Part shown: positions 7,943 to 17,283 of the stretch, piece by piece | Numbering within the stretch: the stretch's first letter is position 1 | How the letters are laid out: the number at the start of each line of letters is the position of its first letter | Source: Candidatus Gastranaerophilales bacterium | Lineage (GTDB): Bacteria > Cyanobacteriota > Vampirovibrionia > Gastranaerophilales > Gastranaerophilaceae | NCBI GenBank assembly: GCA_910588555.1 | Contig: CAJUPC010000011.1 | Span: forward strand, 1 to 58,319 | Direction of reading: 5' to 3' | Length of the DNA stretch: 58,319 nucleotides | Position numbers and translations under genes: made by a program | The notes under the pieces: generated by a model | Told to the model about the DNA's origin: nothing | The model's input: the letters and a program-made list of their open reading frames with translations, nothing else | Database searches by the model: none

Positions 7943-10918
7943 TTTCTTTTCTTACTGCAATACCTTTTTTGGTTGCTTCCATTATTTTTAGAATTGTGGT
8001 ATCACAAAGTTTTAATTCTTTTTGTTTTTCAGGAGATTGAGAGGCTTTCCATTCATTCAAAGCATTTCTGAATTCATCGCCGTCAAGCAGACATTCACCT
8101 GTACCGACTAATGGTGAATATTTTTGTGTAAACCATCTATTAAAGTCTGCATATACTTCCGTAATCATATCTGATGTAATTTTTGCGTTATTTATGATAA
8201 CTCTTTCATCATCTTCAATCATTTGTTTCATTCTATCAGACAAGTTTTCGCCTTTTTCAGTAGACATTTTGCCTGTTTTAGGTCCGAGTCCCATAACTTT
8301 AACCATAGCTTCTGCACTATCTCTGACATGTTCCATATCACTGCTTATTCCGTAAGAACCTTCCATGCCATAGAAAAGATTTTCTGCAGAGTTTCCTCCA
8401 AACGAACATACAATATTGCTGAACATATATTCAAATGAAGCTTCTTTGTTTATATCACTGCCATGATACACCGCTCCGCCAAAAATGCCACGGGGATCAA
8501 GTGTTATAAAGTTTACTTTATCAGGAATATGCCATGGCTTTCCTAAAGATTTTGCAACATTGTTCATAACCTCAAGATTAACGGCATGCCCGCATTCGTG
8601 AGAAGAAACGATATCTTTCCCATGTTTTTCGATTTTATTCATTGCCGGACGACCTGTTGTCAATTGCAAATAAGCTTCTGTAATATCCCCTTTGGTAACA
8701 GCTTTGTGGCTTCTTTCTTGAGCAACAGATTTTGATTTTTGAATTAAATTTTTCAACATTATATGCGGAAAATACTGAGAAATTTCAGCGGCATAGTCAA
8801 CGGTTTTATCCTGTTCATCTTTTGTTCCCGCAAGTTTTATTTTACTGTCTTTTAAAACATGTCTAATAATCATTGCACGTTCATCTTTATTAAATGCCGG
8901 TGATGAAACTTCAATCGTATCAACAAATTTGAAAGATTTCACAGTAGCTTCACCAAGCAAGTCAGGATTAGAAACAGAACCTGCAATAAGAATATTCAAT
9001 CCTGCATCGTTTGCTTTATCCATTTCACGAAGAAGCTGTGCCATTGCTTTTTGGTGATAGAAAGAAACCATTTCACCAAGTGTAAAATATTCAAAGTTTT
9101 CTATGAACAATACAGCAGACTTATGCGGATTTGCTTCGGCTTGAGTTTTAACGAGAGAGAAAAGCTTTTTAACGGCTTTTTCGGGCGAGATTGCCCCCCC
9201 CCCGAAGAGATCAACGTCTTTGGTACCAAAGTCAACTGCATTCATTTCAACATATGGAACACGTGCTTCACCTGCAATTACTTTTGCGGTATAGCGTCTG
9301 CCGCTTCCTGCAGAGCCGTCTTGAGAGAATAAAATTATCCCTTTTGTTCCAAGTTTATTTGATTTAATCTGATTTACAAGCAATTGAGCTTCTTTTTTTG
9401 TTGAAGATTTGCCAACCATATCTTTTAATCTTTTGCCAGTATCAAATACAACATCAATTGAACTGTCGTCAACATCTTTTTTAAATAAATTTGTAGCTTC
9501 TTTTACATAATTTGCAATATCTTTTTCGTTAATTTCTTTTTTATCTATATAATAACCTGCAATTTTTTTCATTAAATTTTGGGTTTTATCAGGAAATACC
9601 CCGTCTAATTGTGCAGAAGCCTCAACTGTTTTTTCAATAGCTTTTTTAGAAAAAGGTACTTTTATGTCTTTCATTAAAATAGGATTTTCTTTAAATGCTT
9701 TTATCATTTGAGAAGTACTTAAAACGGGTAAAGAAGCTTCCATGAAATCTTTATACAAGTTAATTGCTGATGAAATAGCGTAATAATTATTTTTTGAATC
9801 AAAGAATAATATTTTTATATTTGCCGGACAAGACATTATAAGCTTTGATAATTCCGGAGGCACAATAAAACCATTTTGAGGTTTCTCGTCTTCTGGCAAA
9901 TCATTTGTTGCAACAGCCATCATTGCAGAAGGATCCATTGCGATAATATGCGTTCTGGATTTATCTTTTGATAAATTATTAATCAAATGTAATAAAAATT
10001 CAGGTTTAGCAGCATAGTTTAATTCTGTTATTGAAGTTTTTTTGTCACCACTTTTTTGCAGAACTTTATTTAAAGTATCTAAAAAGTTTTGCGGAACTTC
10101 TTTTGCACTATCATAAGTCACAAAAACATTTGTACCGAGTGACAAATTTTTTAAAACTTTAGCGGCATTATTTTCGTATTCTGAAAATGGCGCACGTTCA
10201 TTTAAAGGAGTATGATTTATCATATACGTATCAAATAAAGAAAGCAATGATGACATTACAAAATTATATGTAATCTCATCTTCACTTGAAAATGCGCCAT
10301 TCATAATAAGTGATGCATTAACAGGCCCATTCTGCTTTTGTCTTATACTCCAAATTGAATCAGTCAAGTCATCTGAAAATTCGAACTTAGATTTATGATT
10401 TACTGTATCAGGTTTCTCGATTTCAAGAAGTTCATCCAACTCTTTGATAAAAACTTTTAATAAAGGCTTAATTTTTTTACGCTGCTCAGTAGTTGAAAAA
10501 ATGTTACCTACTTCATCTGATAAAACTTCCGCCATTGGGGGTTGTAAATCAATATCATGAACTTTTTTTCCGGTTTCCAAATCTTGTAAATACTTGTCGC
10601 AATCTAACATACCACGTCTTAGAACATGCAATGTAGTTATTTTATCATACCCTGTGTCTTTAACATCTTGCTCAAGTTGTTTTATTAGTTTTTTAGCAGA
10701 TGTATCAGTATGAAACATTAATGAACTATATTTTGAAACCTGTTGACTATTCTTATCTTCTAGCCCTAAAAATGGTATAAAATAATTAATATTTAACTTC
10801 CCTGCCGTATTTTCAAATTTATTCTGTTCGTTTGAATAACTTGTATGTTGTACAGAATTATTTCTGTTTTGTGATACTCTTGTTTTTTTCCTAATTCAAG
10901 ACCTATTTTAGTTATCAT
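7938..10918 (-). CDS. Giant FtsH-like protein with degenerate ATPase site and intact protease motif; frame break near start
   Basis: The continuous frame from 10718 encodes 926 residues. Residues are numbered from there. Residues 1-440 are an unrecognised helical region with no membrane segment. An AAA-like domain follows at about 455-620. Its Walker A reads DGSAGSGRRYTAK, lacking the Lys-Thr pair, and its Walker B reads AVLFIENFEYF, lacking the Asp-Glu pair. The M41-type peptidase domain has HECGH (His707, Glu708, His711) and the FtsH-like phrases GGNSAENLFYG and GISSDMEHVRDSAEAMV. A run of ten G encodes FGGG at 505-508. There is no ribosome binding site before 10718. An AGGAG box precedes ATG 10918, whose frame joins the main one only after a -1 shift at A7 (10883-10889), giving about 993 residues. 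The role is unknown; proteolysis without ATP hydrolysis is possible. Confidence 0.75.
9194..9203 (-). repeat. G10 homopolymer inside the FtsH-like gene
   Basis: Ten consecutive C on the plus strand read as G10 in the gene, preceded by CTTC and followed by C. It encodes three GGG glycine codons and the first base of GCA, in the AAA domain. The core CTTCG(n)C is shared with three other tracts in the window. A slip of one base would truncate the protein well before the peptidase motif. Confidence 0.9.
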
Positions 10919-11012
10919 ATAATAATTTCTCCTGATTTAGGGGTTCAAAAAGACTAAAATAAAAATTTTTGCTATTAATGTAACAAATTTTTACGTATTT
11001 TAACAAAAAGTA

Positions 11013-11951
11013 TTAAGTTTTTTGATAATATTGTACAGGTTTCATATTGACAGCACCCGCAAGTTTGCCGATATTTTTTAATGCAAGACAGAGCGCATTC
11101 AAACCCACTGTAAAGCCGCCAAAAATTAAAAATATTGTTATTAAAAGATTAAAAATTGCAGTAAAAAACCTTGTTGCAATATAAAAAAATCTTTTTACGA
11201 AACTTGTGCTGCTTTGAAATTTCACTACAGCACTTGCATAACCGTTGAAATATGCACGATTTAAAAGCCATTTTACATTTGCTCTTTTATCATCAATAAG
11301 TTCATAATTAACTGCAGTATCATTCCAGCCGATTTTATAACCTTTTTCTGTAACCCTGTTAAAGAAGTTCATATCTTCACCGCCAAGATAGTTAAAGTCT
11401 TTTGAAAAATAAAGGTTATTATCTTTCACAATATCAAGAGAGAAGAAAACATTTCCTGAAGCACAAGTTTTACGATATTGGCCTGTTTTCTTTGTTGTTG
11501 GTTTCTTAAAAAAATTATTGTCCACTATATATTTCGGATATTGCTTATCAAACTTTTTATAAGTCGGCCCGCTGCTGACAGAAATATCATTACGAGAATT
11601 ATAAAACTCAATATGATTTACCAACCAATCTTTTTCAGCAACTTCATCATCATCAATAAAAAGAATATGAGTCGCGCCAAGTTCAATAGAACAATTCAAA
11701 GCCTTATTTCTTACATTAGCAAGCCCTGAGTCTTTTTCCAGAGCATAATGAATTTTTATATCAGAATTTTGTTGAAATTTTATTACAGTGTCTTTAGCTG
11801 ATTGCTCACTATCATTATCAACAATCAAAATTTCAGTCTTAATATTTTCAGGAAAATTAATTTTTAAAAGACTTTTGATAGTTTCAGCAAGCATTAAAGG
11901 TCTTTTATAGGTACAGCAAGCAATTATAACATATTCAATATTGGCTCTCAT
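11013..11951 (-). CDS. Glycosyltransferase family 2, membrane-anchored
   Basis: A 312-residue GT-A fold glycosyltransferase. The N-terminus VIIACCTYKRPLMLAETI and EILIVDNDSEQSA are the nucleotide-sugar-binding start of family 2, and HILFIDDDEVAEKDWL carries the metal-binding DxD-type motif. One or two hydrophobic segments near the C-terminus (about residues 260-300) suggest anchoring at the inner membrane. The donor and acceptor are unknown. It lies in a polysaccharide cluster with galE and two more glycosyltransferases and probably acts in surface glycan synthesis. The 94 bases between it and the FtsH-like start hold nothing that I can name. Confidence 0.85.
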   Translation of the reverse strand: MRANIEYVIIACCTYKRPLMLAETIKSLLKINFPENIKTEILIVDNDSEQSAKDTVIKFQQNSDIKIHYALEKDSGLANVRNKALNCSIELGATHILFIDDDEVAEKDWLVNHIEFYNSRNDISVSSGPTYKKFDKQYPKYIVDNNFFKKPTTKKTGQYRKTCASGNVFFSLDIVKDNNLYFSKDFNYLGGEDMNFFNRVTEKGYKIGWNDTAVNYELIDDKRANVKWLLNRAYFNGYASAVVKFQSSTSFVKRFFYIATRFFTAIFNLLITIFLIFGGFTVGLNALCLALKNIGKLAGAVNMKPVQYYQKT

Positions 11952-11996
11952 AAAGAGATAATACCATAAAAATTTTTACATATGTAAAATTAAAGA

Positions 11997-12961
11997 TTAT
12001 TTTTTATATTCGCAGCATTGCCAGGCTGTAGAAATCACAGTTTCAAAATTTGTAAAACACGGCTTCCAACCTAAAATACTTTTAGCTTTTTCATTTGATG
12101 CAACAAGTATAGCAGGGTCGCCTTTTCTTCTTGCCTCTATTTTTACAGGAATAGCGAGATGTGTAACAGATTTTACAGCATCAATTACTTCATTTACAGA
12201 ATAGCCCTTCCCGCAGCCGAGATTAAAAATATCACTTTTATTACCGTTTCTCAAATATTTCACGGCAAGAATATGTGCTTGCGCCAAATCAGAAACATGA
12301 ACATAGTCTCTTATACACGTACCATCTTTTGTGTCATAATCATTTCCGTATAGCGGAAGAAATTTTCTTTTTTTGGTAGCTGCTTGAAATATAAGCGGTA
12401 TCAAGTGTGTTTCTGATATTGGAAACTCGTTATTTATTTCGGCTCCGCATACATTAAAATATCTGAAAATAACATATTCAAATCACAAGCTTCAGAAATG
12501 TGCTTCAACATTTTTTCTATTACAAGTTTAGTTTCGCCATAAGTATTTACGGGAAGTGTTTCTGTGGCTTCCATTACAACTCCGACATCTTGATTACCAT
12601 AGACAGCCGCTGAGGAGGCAAAGATAACTTTATCAATTTTGTTGGAAATTAATACTTCAAGTAAAACTTTAGTCCCGCAAACATTATTATCATAATATTT
12701 CAACGGTTCTGTCATACTTTCTGCAACTATTGAACTGGCCGCCAGATGTATAACAATATCAATATTTTCTTTTTCTAAAACCTTTTCTAAAAATTCTTTA
12801 TCTCGAATATCACCTTTATAAAATTTAGCTTCTTTAGAAATTGCTTCAATATTACCGGTTACAAGATTATCAATAACGACAACATCTTCACCACTATTAA
12901 TCAGTTCATCAACAATATGAGAACCAATATACCCTGCACCTCCTGTAACCAGTATCGCCAT
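11997..12961 (-). pseudogene. galE: UDP-glucose 4-epimerase, broken by one frameshift
   Basis: Two adjacent frames together make a normal GalE of about 320 residues. The upstream piece (12961-12434) has the NAD-binding VTGGAGYIGSHIVDEL, the serine of FASSAAVYGN and the YxxxK catalytic pair in NTYGETK. After DLN the correct continuation YVIFRYFNVCGAEINN appears in another frame, so one base is missing near 12476. The downstream piece continues THLIPLIFQAATKK, YDTKDGTCIRDYVHV and LGWKPCF to the stop at 11997. Everything else is intact. This is either a very recent pseudogene or a sequencing deletion. The enzyme interconverts UDP-glucose and UDP-galactose for surface sugars. Confidence 0.85.
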
Positions 12962-13061
12962 CCTTATTCTCCCAAATAATATAAATTCTTTGTAATTACA
13001 TAAATATTATATTATAAAAATCATTGTATATGTAGTATAATAAAAGAAAAAGGTAAACTTG

Positions 13062-13976
13062 ATGACTAAAAATCCGCTGATATCAGTAATTATGCCTGCG
13101 TACAATGCAAAGGAAGATGAATTCAGAACTGCAATTGAAAGTATTCTCAATCAAACATTTAAAGATTTTGAATTTATAATTATTAATGACGGTTCTACAA
13201 ATAACACAGAAGAAATTATTTTATCTTACAATGACAAACGTATAAAATATATAAAAAACCCATCTAACCTTAAACTTATAAAGACATTAAATATTGGTTT
13301 AGAAAAAGCTCAGGGGAAATACATTGCACGATTGGACAGTGATGATTACAGTGACATTAAGCGCCTTGAAAAACAGTTCAATTATCTTGAAAACACTCCT
13401 GAGATAGGGCTTTTAGGAACTTTTACAACAATTATACAGACAAATGAAAAACAAGCAATGATTACAAATCCGGAAGATTTGAAAATAGTTTTAAGATACG
13501 GAAACAATTGCCTCGTACACTCTTCGGTAATGTTTAGAAAATCAATAATTGATAAATATAATCTCAGATACGGACAATATTCTCTACACGCTGAAGATTA
13601 TAAGTTATGGACAGAAATGAGCCGTTATTGCGAAATCACAAATCTTCCCGAATATCTTACTTTTTATAGATTATCGTCTGACGGAATTTGCGCTTCAAAC
13701 ACTGAAAGCCAGCAAAAAATGACGAATATGATTATTCTTGATAACATATTTAATGACTTTGACTGCAACAAAGAATTTATGTATTCAATCCTTACAAAAT
13801 ATACAAAAAATCAAGAATTAACCAAACTTGAATACTATGCTGTCGAATCTTTGCTAATACAAGTAATAAAATACATACAGAGCAAAATTACCGAGCCTTA
13901 TTATCAAGTCGCAGTAAAAAGACTGCTAAATATACTAAAAGAATTAAACACACCCAAAAGGAATTGCTATGCCTAA
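13062..13976 (+). CDS. Glycosyltransferase family 2
   Basis: A 304-residue soluble GT-A glycosyltransferase. PLISVIMPAYNAKEDEF and FEFIIINDGSTNNT form the nucleotide-binding part, and ARLDSDDYSDIKRL holds the DxD metal site. HAEDYKLWTEMSRY is the usual acceptor-region motif of this family. The ATG at 13062 is preferred over the TTG three bases earlier, with AAAAGG upstream. It overlaps the next glycosyltransferase by 8 bases, so the two are co-translated. The substrate is unknown. Confidence 0.88.
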   Translation: MTKNPLISVIMPAYNAKEDEFRTAIESILNQTFKDFEFIIINDGSTNNTEEIILSYNDKRIKYIKNPSNLKLIKTLNIGLEKAQGKYIARLDSDDYSDIKRLEKQFNYLENTPEIGLLGTFTTIIQTNEKQAMITNPEDLKIVLRYGNNCLVHSSVMFRKSIIDKYNLRYGQYSLHAEDYKLWTEMSRYCEITNLPEYLTFYRLSSDGICASNTESQQKMTNMIILDNIFNDFDCNKEFMYSILTKYTKNQELTKLEYYAVESLLIQVIKYIQSKITEPYYQVAVKRLLNILKELNTPKRNCYA

Positions 13977-15102
13977 AGGATACTGTCCTCCATATTTATA
14001 TTTTAATCCGCATATTGACAAACCATTAGAAGAAATTTGGGAAGATATACAAGGGTATACAAGCGAACGATTTTTAGATGATGATGAAAATTTATTGAGC
14101 CAAGCGTCATTTTGTCAAGTTCTTCCGCCTTTGCAATATAAAAATAAATTTTTGAAAGGCTTGTATTATAGTAACGGAGTTGACTGCATACATAATTCTC
14201 ATCCTGAATTCAAAGAAAAATACATTTCCATGGCAATTTCCATGTGGTCATCATACCCGTGGTCAAAAACGGCTGACGCATATTTAACTTGTTTTGATTA
14301 TCCTGAAAGGAATGAATGGTTCAAAAAAAGATTTCCTGAAAAAGCAGATAAAATATTAATTCCGCTACAGGATGCAGATTTTACAAATGAATATCTTTTT
14401 GCACCGCAAAAAAATTTAGAAAAAGATATTGACATATTATGCGTCAGCCAGCTTGCTCACGTGAAAAACCTTCCAATACTGGTAAAAGCACTAATAATTT
14501 TTGAAAAAAAATATGGTTATATTCCCAAAACAACATTAATTACAGGAAACACACGAGACCGTTTTGGAGATATAGAAAAAGATGTTATAAAAAGAATGGT
14601 TGATGTCGCAGGAGACCTTCCAACATTAAAGAAATATATAAATTTTATAGGTTATACAAGTTACGGTAAAAATATTGCCGAATATTATACAAGAGCTAAA
14701 TGTTGTGTTCTGACATCAATATTCGAAGGCAAAAACAGGATGATAAACGAAGCAGTAAGTTGTAATACTCCTGTTGTTGTTTTCAAAAACCTCTGCCAGT
14801 ACACAAGAGGTAATGACGATGTATTTCCACCCAACAGCGGGATTTATTGCGAATATAATGAAGAAGCTCTTGCAGATAGCTTACACTATATGATAGAAAA
14901 TTATACAAAATTTACTCCGCGCGAAAGCTACTTAAAACACAACGGCAGAATAAATTTTGTAAACAAATGTATTGATTTAATCCCTTATTACAGAGAAAAC
15001 ATACCCGATTATGAACCGACAAACATACAAAATAACAATTGGATAAATCAAGCTTTTAAATCGAATTACCAATTGTCATTTGTTGAATATTTATTTAGTT
15101 AA
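13969..15102 (+). CDS. Glycosyltransferase, GT-B fold (GT4-like)
   Basis: A 377-residue protein whose C-terminal half is GT4-like. DILCVSQLAHVKNLPILVKAL begins the nucleotide-binding domain, and TSIFEGKNRMINEAVSCNTPVVVF carries the EX7E-like Glu pair that binds the sugar nucleotide. The N-terminal half (MPKGYCPPYLYF, DAYLTCFDYPERNEWF) is the acceptor domain and is not distinctive. The ATG follows AAAAGGA and overlaps the upstream GT2 gene by 8 bases. It probably adds a sugar to a surface polysaccharide. Confidence 0.82.
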   Translation: MPKGYCPPYLYFNPHIDKPLEEIWEDIQGYTSERFLDDDENLLSQASFCQVLPPLQYKNKFLKGLYYSNGVDCIHNSHPEFKEKYISMAISMWSSYPWSKTADAYLTCFDYPERNEWFKKRFPEKADKILIPLQDADFTNEYLFAPQKNLEKDIDILCVSQLAHVKNLPILVKALIIFEKKYGYIPKTTLITGNTRDRFGDIEKDVIKRMVDVAGDLPTLKKYINFIGYTSYGKNIAEYYTRAKCCVLTSIFEGKNRMINEAVSCNTPVVVFKNLCQYTRGNDDVFPPNSGIYCEYNEEALADSLHYMIENYTKFTPRESYLKHNGRINFVNKCIDLIPYYRENIPDYEPTNIQNNNWINQAFKSNYQLSFVEYLFS

Positions 15103-15115
15103 TTGGAATGCCACG

Positions 15116-15862
15116 CTACCAGCCACACTTTTGCTCATAATTGTCCCAGTAACACATAGTCCCGAAGTGTTGAAATCTTTCCTCACATGCTGCAAGACAT
15201 TGTTGCTCGGTTTTGCATTTTGTAGGATCTTCCCAAGAACATTTAGCAGCAATCTCTTCTAATTCATTGCTTACATCATAAAGCGCAGCAGAAGAAGCCA
15301 ATCTGTATTTCTGCAAATCTTTTGCAGCTATATTAGGTTTATTTTTACCGTTCAAATCAACTACAATATCAAAAGCTGTAAAATCTTCATTCGGAACAAC
15401 ACCAAAAAACATTCCGTCACCAGTTGTGAAAATATATGGAACATCTTCCCACTTAAATGAAGACTCATCTTCCTGACCTTTAATTGAATATTTATCAGGT
15501 AGTGAAGTACTTTTTAAATTACCTGCAGTATCATTAACAATTGAAAAATCTTTTTTATGTTTTTGCGAAACACAGTCAACATCTTTCATATCATTGCACT
15601 CAGACAAAAACGGAATATTTTCTATTCTGAATATATCATCTTTTGCCATCATTAATTTATAACCGCTTGAAACGCGATTTTTAGCCTTCTGCGCCTGTGC
15701 TTCCAATATTTTATCCTGTATTTTTGCCACCAAAACAGGAGTAGTTAGCGCCGCGACAACACCGATTACACCAAGTGTTATCAACACTTCTGCTAGAGTA
15801 AAAGCGTTATACTCACGACATTCTTCAAAAACATCTTCATACTTCAATTCTTCAATTAACAT
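15116..15862 (-). CDS. Type IV pilin-like protein with long acidic leader and Cys-rich tail
   Basis: A 248-residue protein. A 20-residue acidic leader (MLIEELKYEDVFEECREYNA) precedes FTLAEVLITLGVIGVVAALT. The residue before F is Ala rather than Gly, as in three other prepilin signals here. The phrase DIVVDLNGKNKPNIAAKDL matches the pilin-like family, where PNI is followed by the conserved (G/A)(G/A)xD. The last 45 residues hold seven or so Cys (KCSW, KCKTEQQCLAACEERF, MCYW, KCGW), suggesting a disulfide-rich knob. TAGGAG precedes the ATG. A possible leader ORF with a G10 tract lies just upstream. Confidence 0.85.
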   Translation of the reverse strand: MLIEELKYEDVFEECREYNAFTLAEVLITLGVIGVVAALTTPVLVAKIQDKILEAQAQKAKNRVSSGYKLMMAKDDIFRIENIPFLSECNDMKDVDCVSQKHKKDFSIVNDTAGNLKSTSLPDKYSIKGQEDESSFKWEDVPYIFTTGDGMFFGVVPNEDFTAFDIVVDLNGKNKPNIAAKDLQKYRLASSAALYDVSNELEEIAAKCSWEDPTKCKTEQQCLAACEERFQHFGTMCYWDNYEQKCGW

Positions 15863-16004
15863 AATAATATCTCCTATAATTGTTTATCTTAATAGTGAAG
15901 TAACACAGCACCAACTTGGTTATAGTTTTTGCTTACGCTGTAGGCGTAAGTGTAACTTCCATTATCTGAAAACGAGCATTTCCGCCAAAACCATTGAGCA
16001 GAGC

Positions 16005-16049
16005 TTAAAGCGCCCCCCCCCCGAAGCTATTTTTAAAATCCAAATCCAT
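16005..16049 (-). CDS. Short leader ORF interrupted at a G10 tract
   Basis: CAGGAG precedes ATG 16049 by seven bases. With G10 as sequenced it reads MDLDFKNSFGGGAL and stops at 16005. NSFGGGA is the same as in the pilin-like gene at 43.5 kb. With G11 the frame instead runs on for about 40 residues, through ALSSAQWFWRKCSF and SYTYAYSVSKNYNQ, to a stop at 15889, 27 bases before the pilin-like ATG. With G9 it ends after MVLAEMLVFR. It may be a switched-off leader peptide, a decayed pilin start, or non-coding. Confidence 0.35.
   Translation of the reverse strand: MDLDFKNSFGGGAL
16013..16022 (-). repeat. G10 homopolymer upstream of a pilin-like gene
   Basis: Ten C on the plus strand, flanked on the reading strand by AATAGCTTC and CGC. 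The 5' flank AATAGCTTC is identical to that of the tract at 43465-43474. Confidence 0.9.
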
Positions 16050-16144
16050 ACTCATTCTCCTGTGTTATTAGTATATTTTTTAGTATAACACATTTTTTTT
16101 GAATATTCAAGTGCAAGAAATTATAAAAATTAAATTATTCAAAA

Positions 16145-16750
16145 TTATAGCGATTGCTCAAAGAAAAGACTTTTTGCAACCTGATTAAAAAACTCTTGAT
16201 AAATTTCAGCCTCATAATGTCTTACAACTTTGCGCGGTGAAGATTTTACAGTTGTATATCCGTCAGCATTTTCTAAAACTTTTTCTATTACATTAAATCG
16301 AACTTTAGTTTTATTCCCTATTTTATGAATATTTACATTAGAATCAAAAATAACCGTATGAGGCGCAAATTCATTTGAAATTCTTATAGAGTCCTCTATC
16401 ATTCCTAAAATAGCACTCGGGTTAACCCCAAAAGATAAAGCCAGCGCAGCAGTATTTAATGCAAGACAAGTGCTGTAAACAGACACTCTGCCTTTATCTG
16501 TACGCTTAAGCTTAACTTCCTTTTTAGCTCTTATATGACCCAGCTCCGGTTCTACAGACTGAATAATAAAACCGTTATCCTGTAATGTATTAATCACAGC
16601 TTTAACTACTTTTTTATCATCAGATGTATCAAAAACTCTGGTTTGAAGCGCACGAATATCCAAAGCCGAAACATTTACTACTGGAGTTTTTGCTTCTGCA
16701 ATTCCAATTGTTAATATAATTATTAAAAATATACTAAAAAACTTTTTCAT
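16145..16750 (-). CDS. Exported protein, paralogue of the next gene
   Basis: A 201-residue protein with a clear signal peptide (MKKFFSIFLIIILTIGIAEA). The mature part begins with RALQTRVFDTSDDKKVVKAV, then TLQDNGFIIQSVEPELGHI. The same pattern (QTRxF/Y, acidic turn, LQDxGFxI, LGxI, KE) occurs in the neighbouring 173-residue protein, so the two are diverged copies. There is no lipobox Cys. It is the third gene of an exported trio, 3 bases after its paralogue. I do not recognise a named family with confidence. Confidence 0.7.
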   Translation of the reverse strand: MKKFFSIFLIIILTIGIAEAKTPVVNVSALDIRALQTRVFDTSDDKKVVKAVINTLQDNGFIIQSVEPELGHIRAKKEVKLKRTDKGRVSVYSTCLALNTAALALSFGVNPSAILGMIEDSIRISNEFAPHTVIFDSNVNIHKIGNKTKVRFNVIEKVLENADGYTTVKSSPRKVVRHYEAEIYQEFFNQVAKSLFFEQSL

Positions 16751-16753
16751 GAA

Positions 16754-17275
16754 TTATATTTTCTGTTTTTGAATAAAAATAGCTTTGTCGACACGTGAAA
16801 AAAATGATTGATAAAATCTTTCATCATTTATTTCTTCAATCTTTTGTGCATTTCCATATACATTTAAAAGCTTACGCTTAAAATTAATTCTGACTCTGAA
16901 ATTTTTACCATACTCTGAAACATTAGCTGTTGCTTCAACTACCGCCACACTTGCCCCGCCGAGCTGTCTTTTTGGAACACCAAATTCCTGTTCAAAATTA
17001 ATTGTCTTGTCATTAGTACTAAACTCCTTAGTACCTGATATAAATCCCAGCAATGAATTTGCATTATTAACAATAAAACCTTCATCCTGCAATTCATCCA
17101 ACATAGCTTTCATAAGAGAAGCTTTATCAATTCCCGAATATTCACGAGTTTGATACTGTCTTTTTTGTAATTGAGTTTGAGGCGTTATTATCTCATTAGG
17201 TTTTGCTTTTGACGCTGCAAAACTCGGAGCTGTTAACAATAATAATGCCAATGCGATTAAAAAATATTTTTTCAT
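16754..17275 (-). CDS. Exported protein, paralogue of its neighbour
   Basis: A 173-residue protein with signal peptide MKKYFLIALALLLLTAPSFA. The mature part carries KRQYQTREYSGIDKASLMKA, then LQDEGFIVNNANSLLGFISG. It ends with YQSFFSRVDKAIFIQ, which matches YQEFFNQVAKSLFF in the paralogue. It sits 8 bases after the BamE-like gene and 3 before the paralogue, so all three are co-transcribed. It probably works in the envelope with the BamE-like protein, by position only. Confidence 0.7.
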   Translation of the reverse strand: MKKYFLIALALLLLTAPSFAASKAKPNEIITPQTQLQKRQYQTREYSGIDKASLMKAMLDELQDEGFIVNNANSLLGFISGTKEFSTNDKTINFEQEFGVPKRQLGGASVAVVEATANVSEYGKNFRVRINFKRKLLNVYGNAQKIEEINDERFYQSFFSRVDKAIFIQKQKI

Positions 17276-17283
17276 AACAACCT

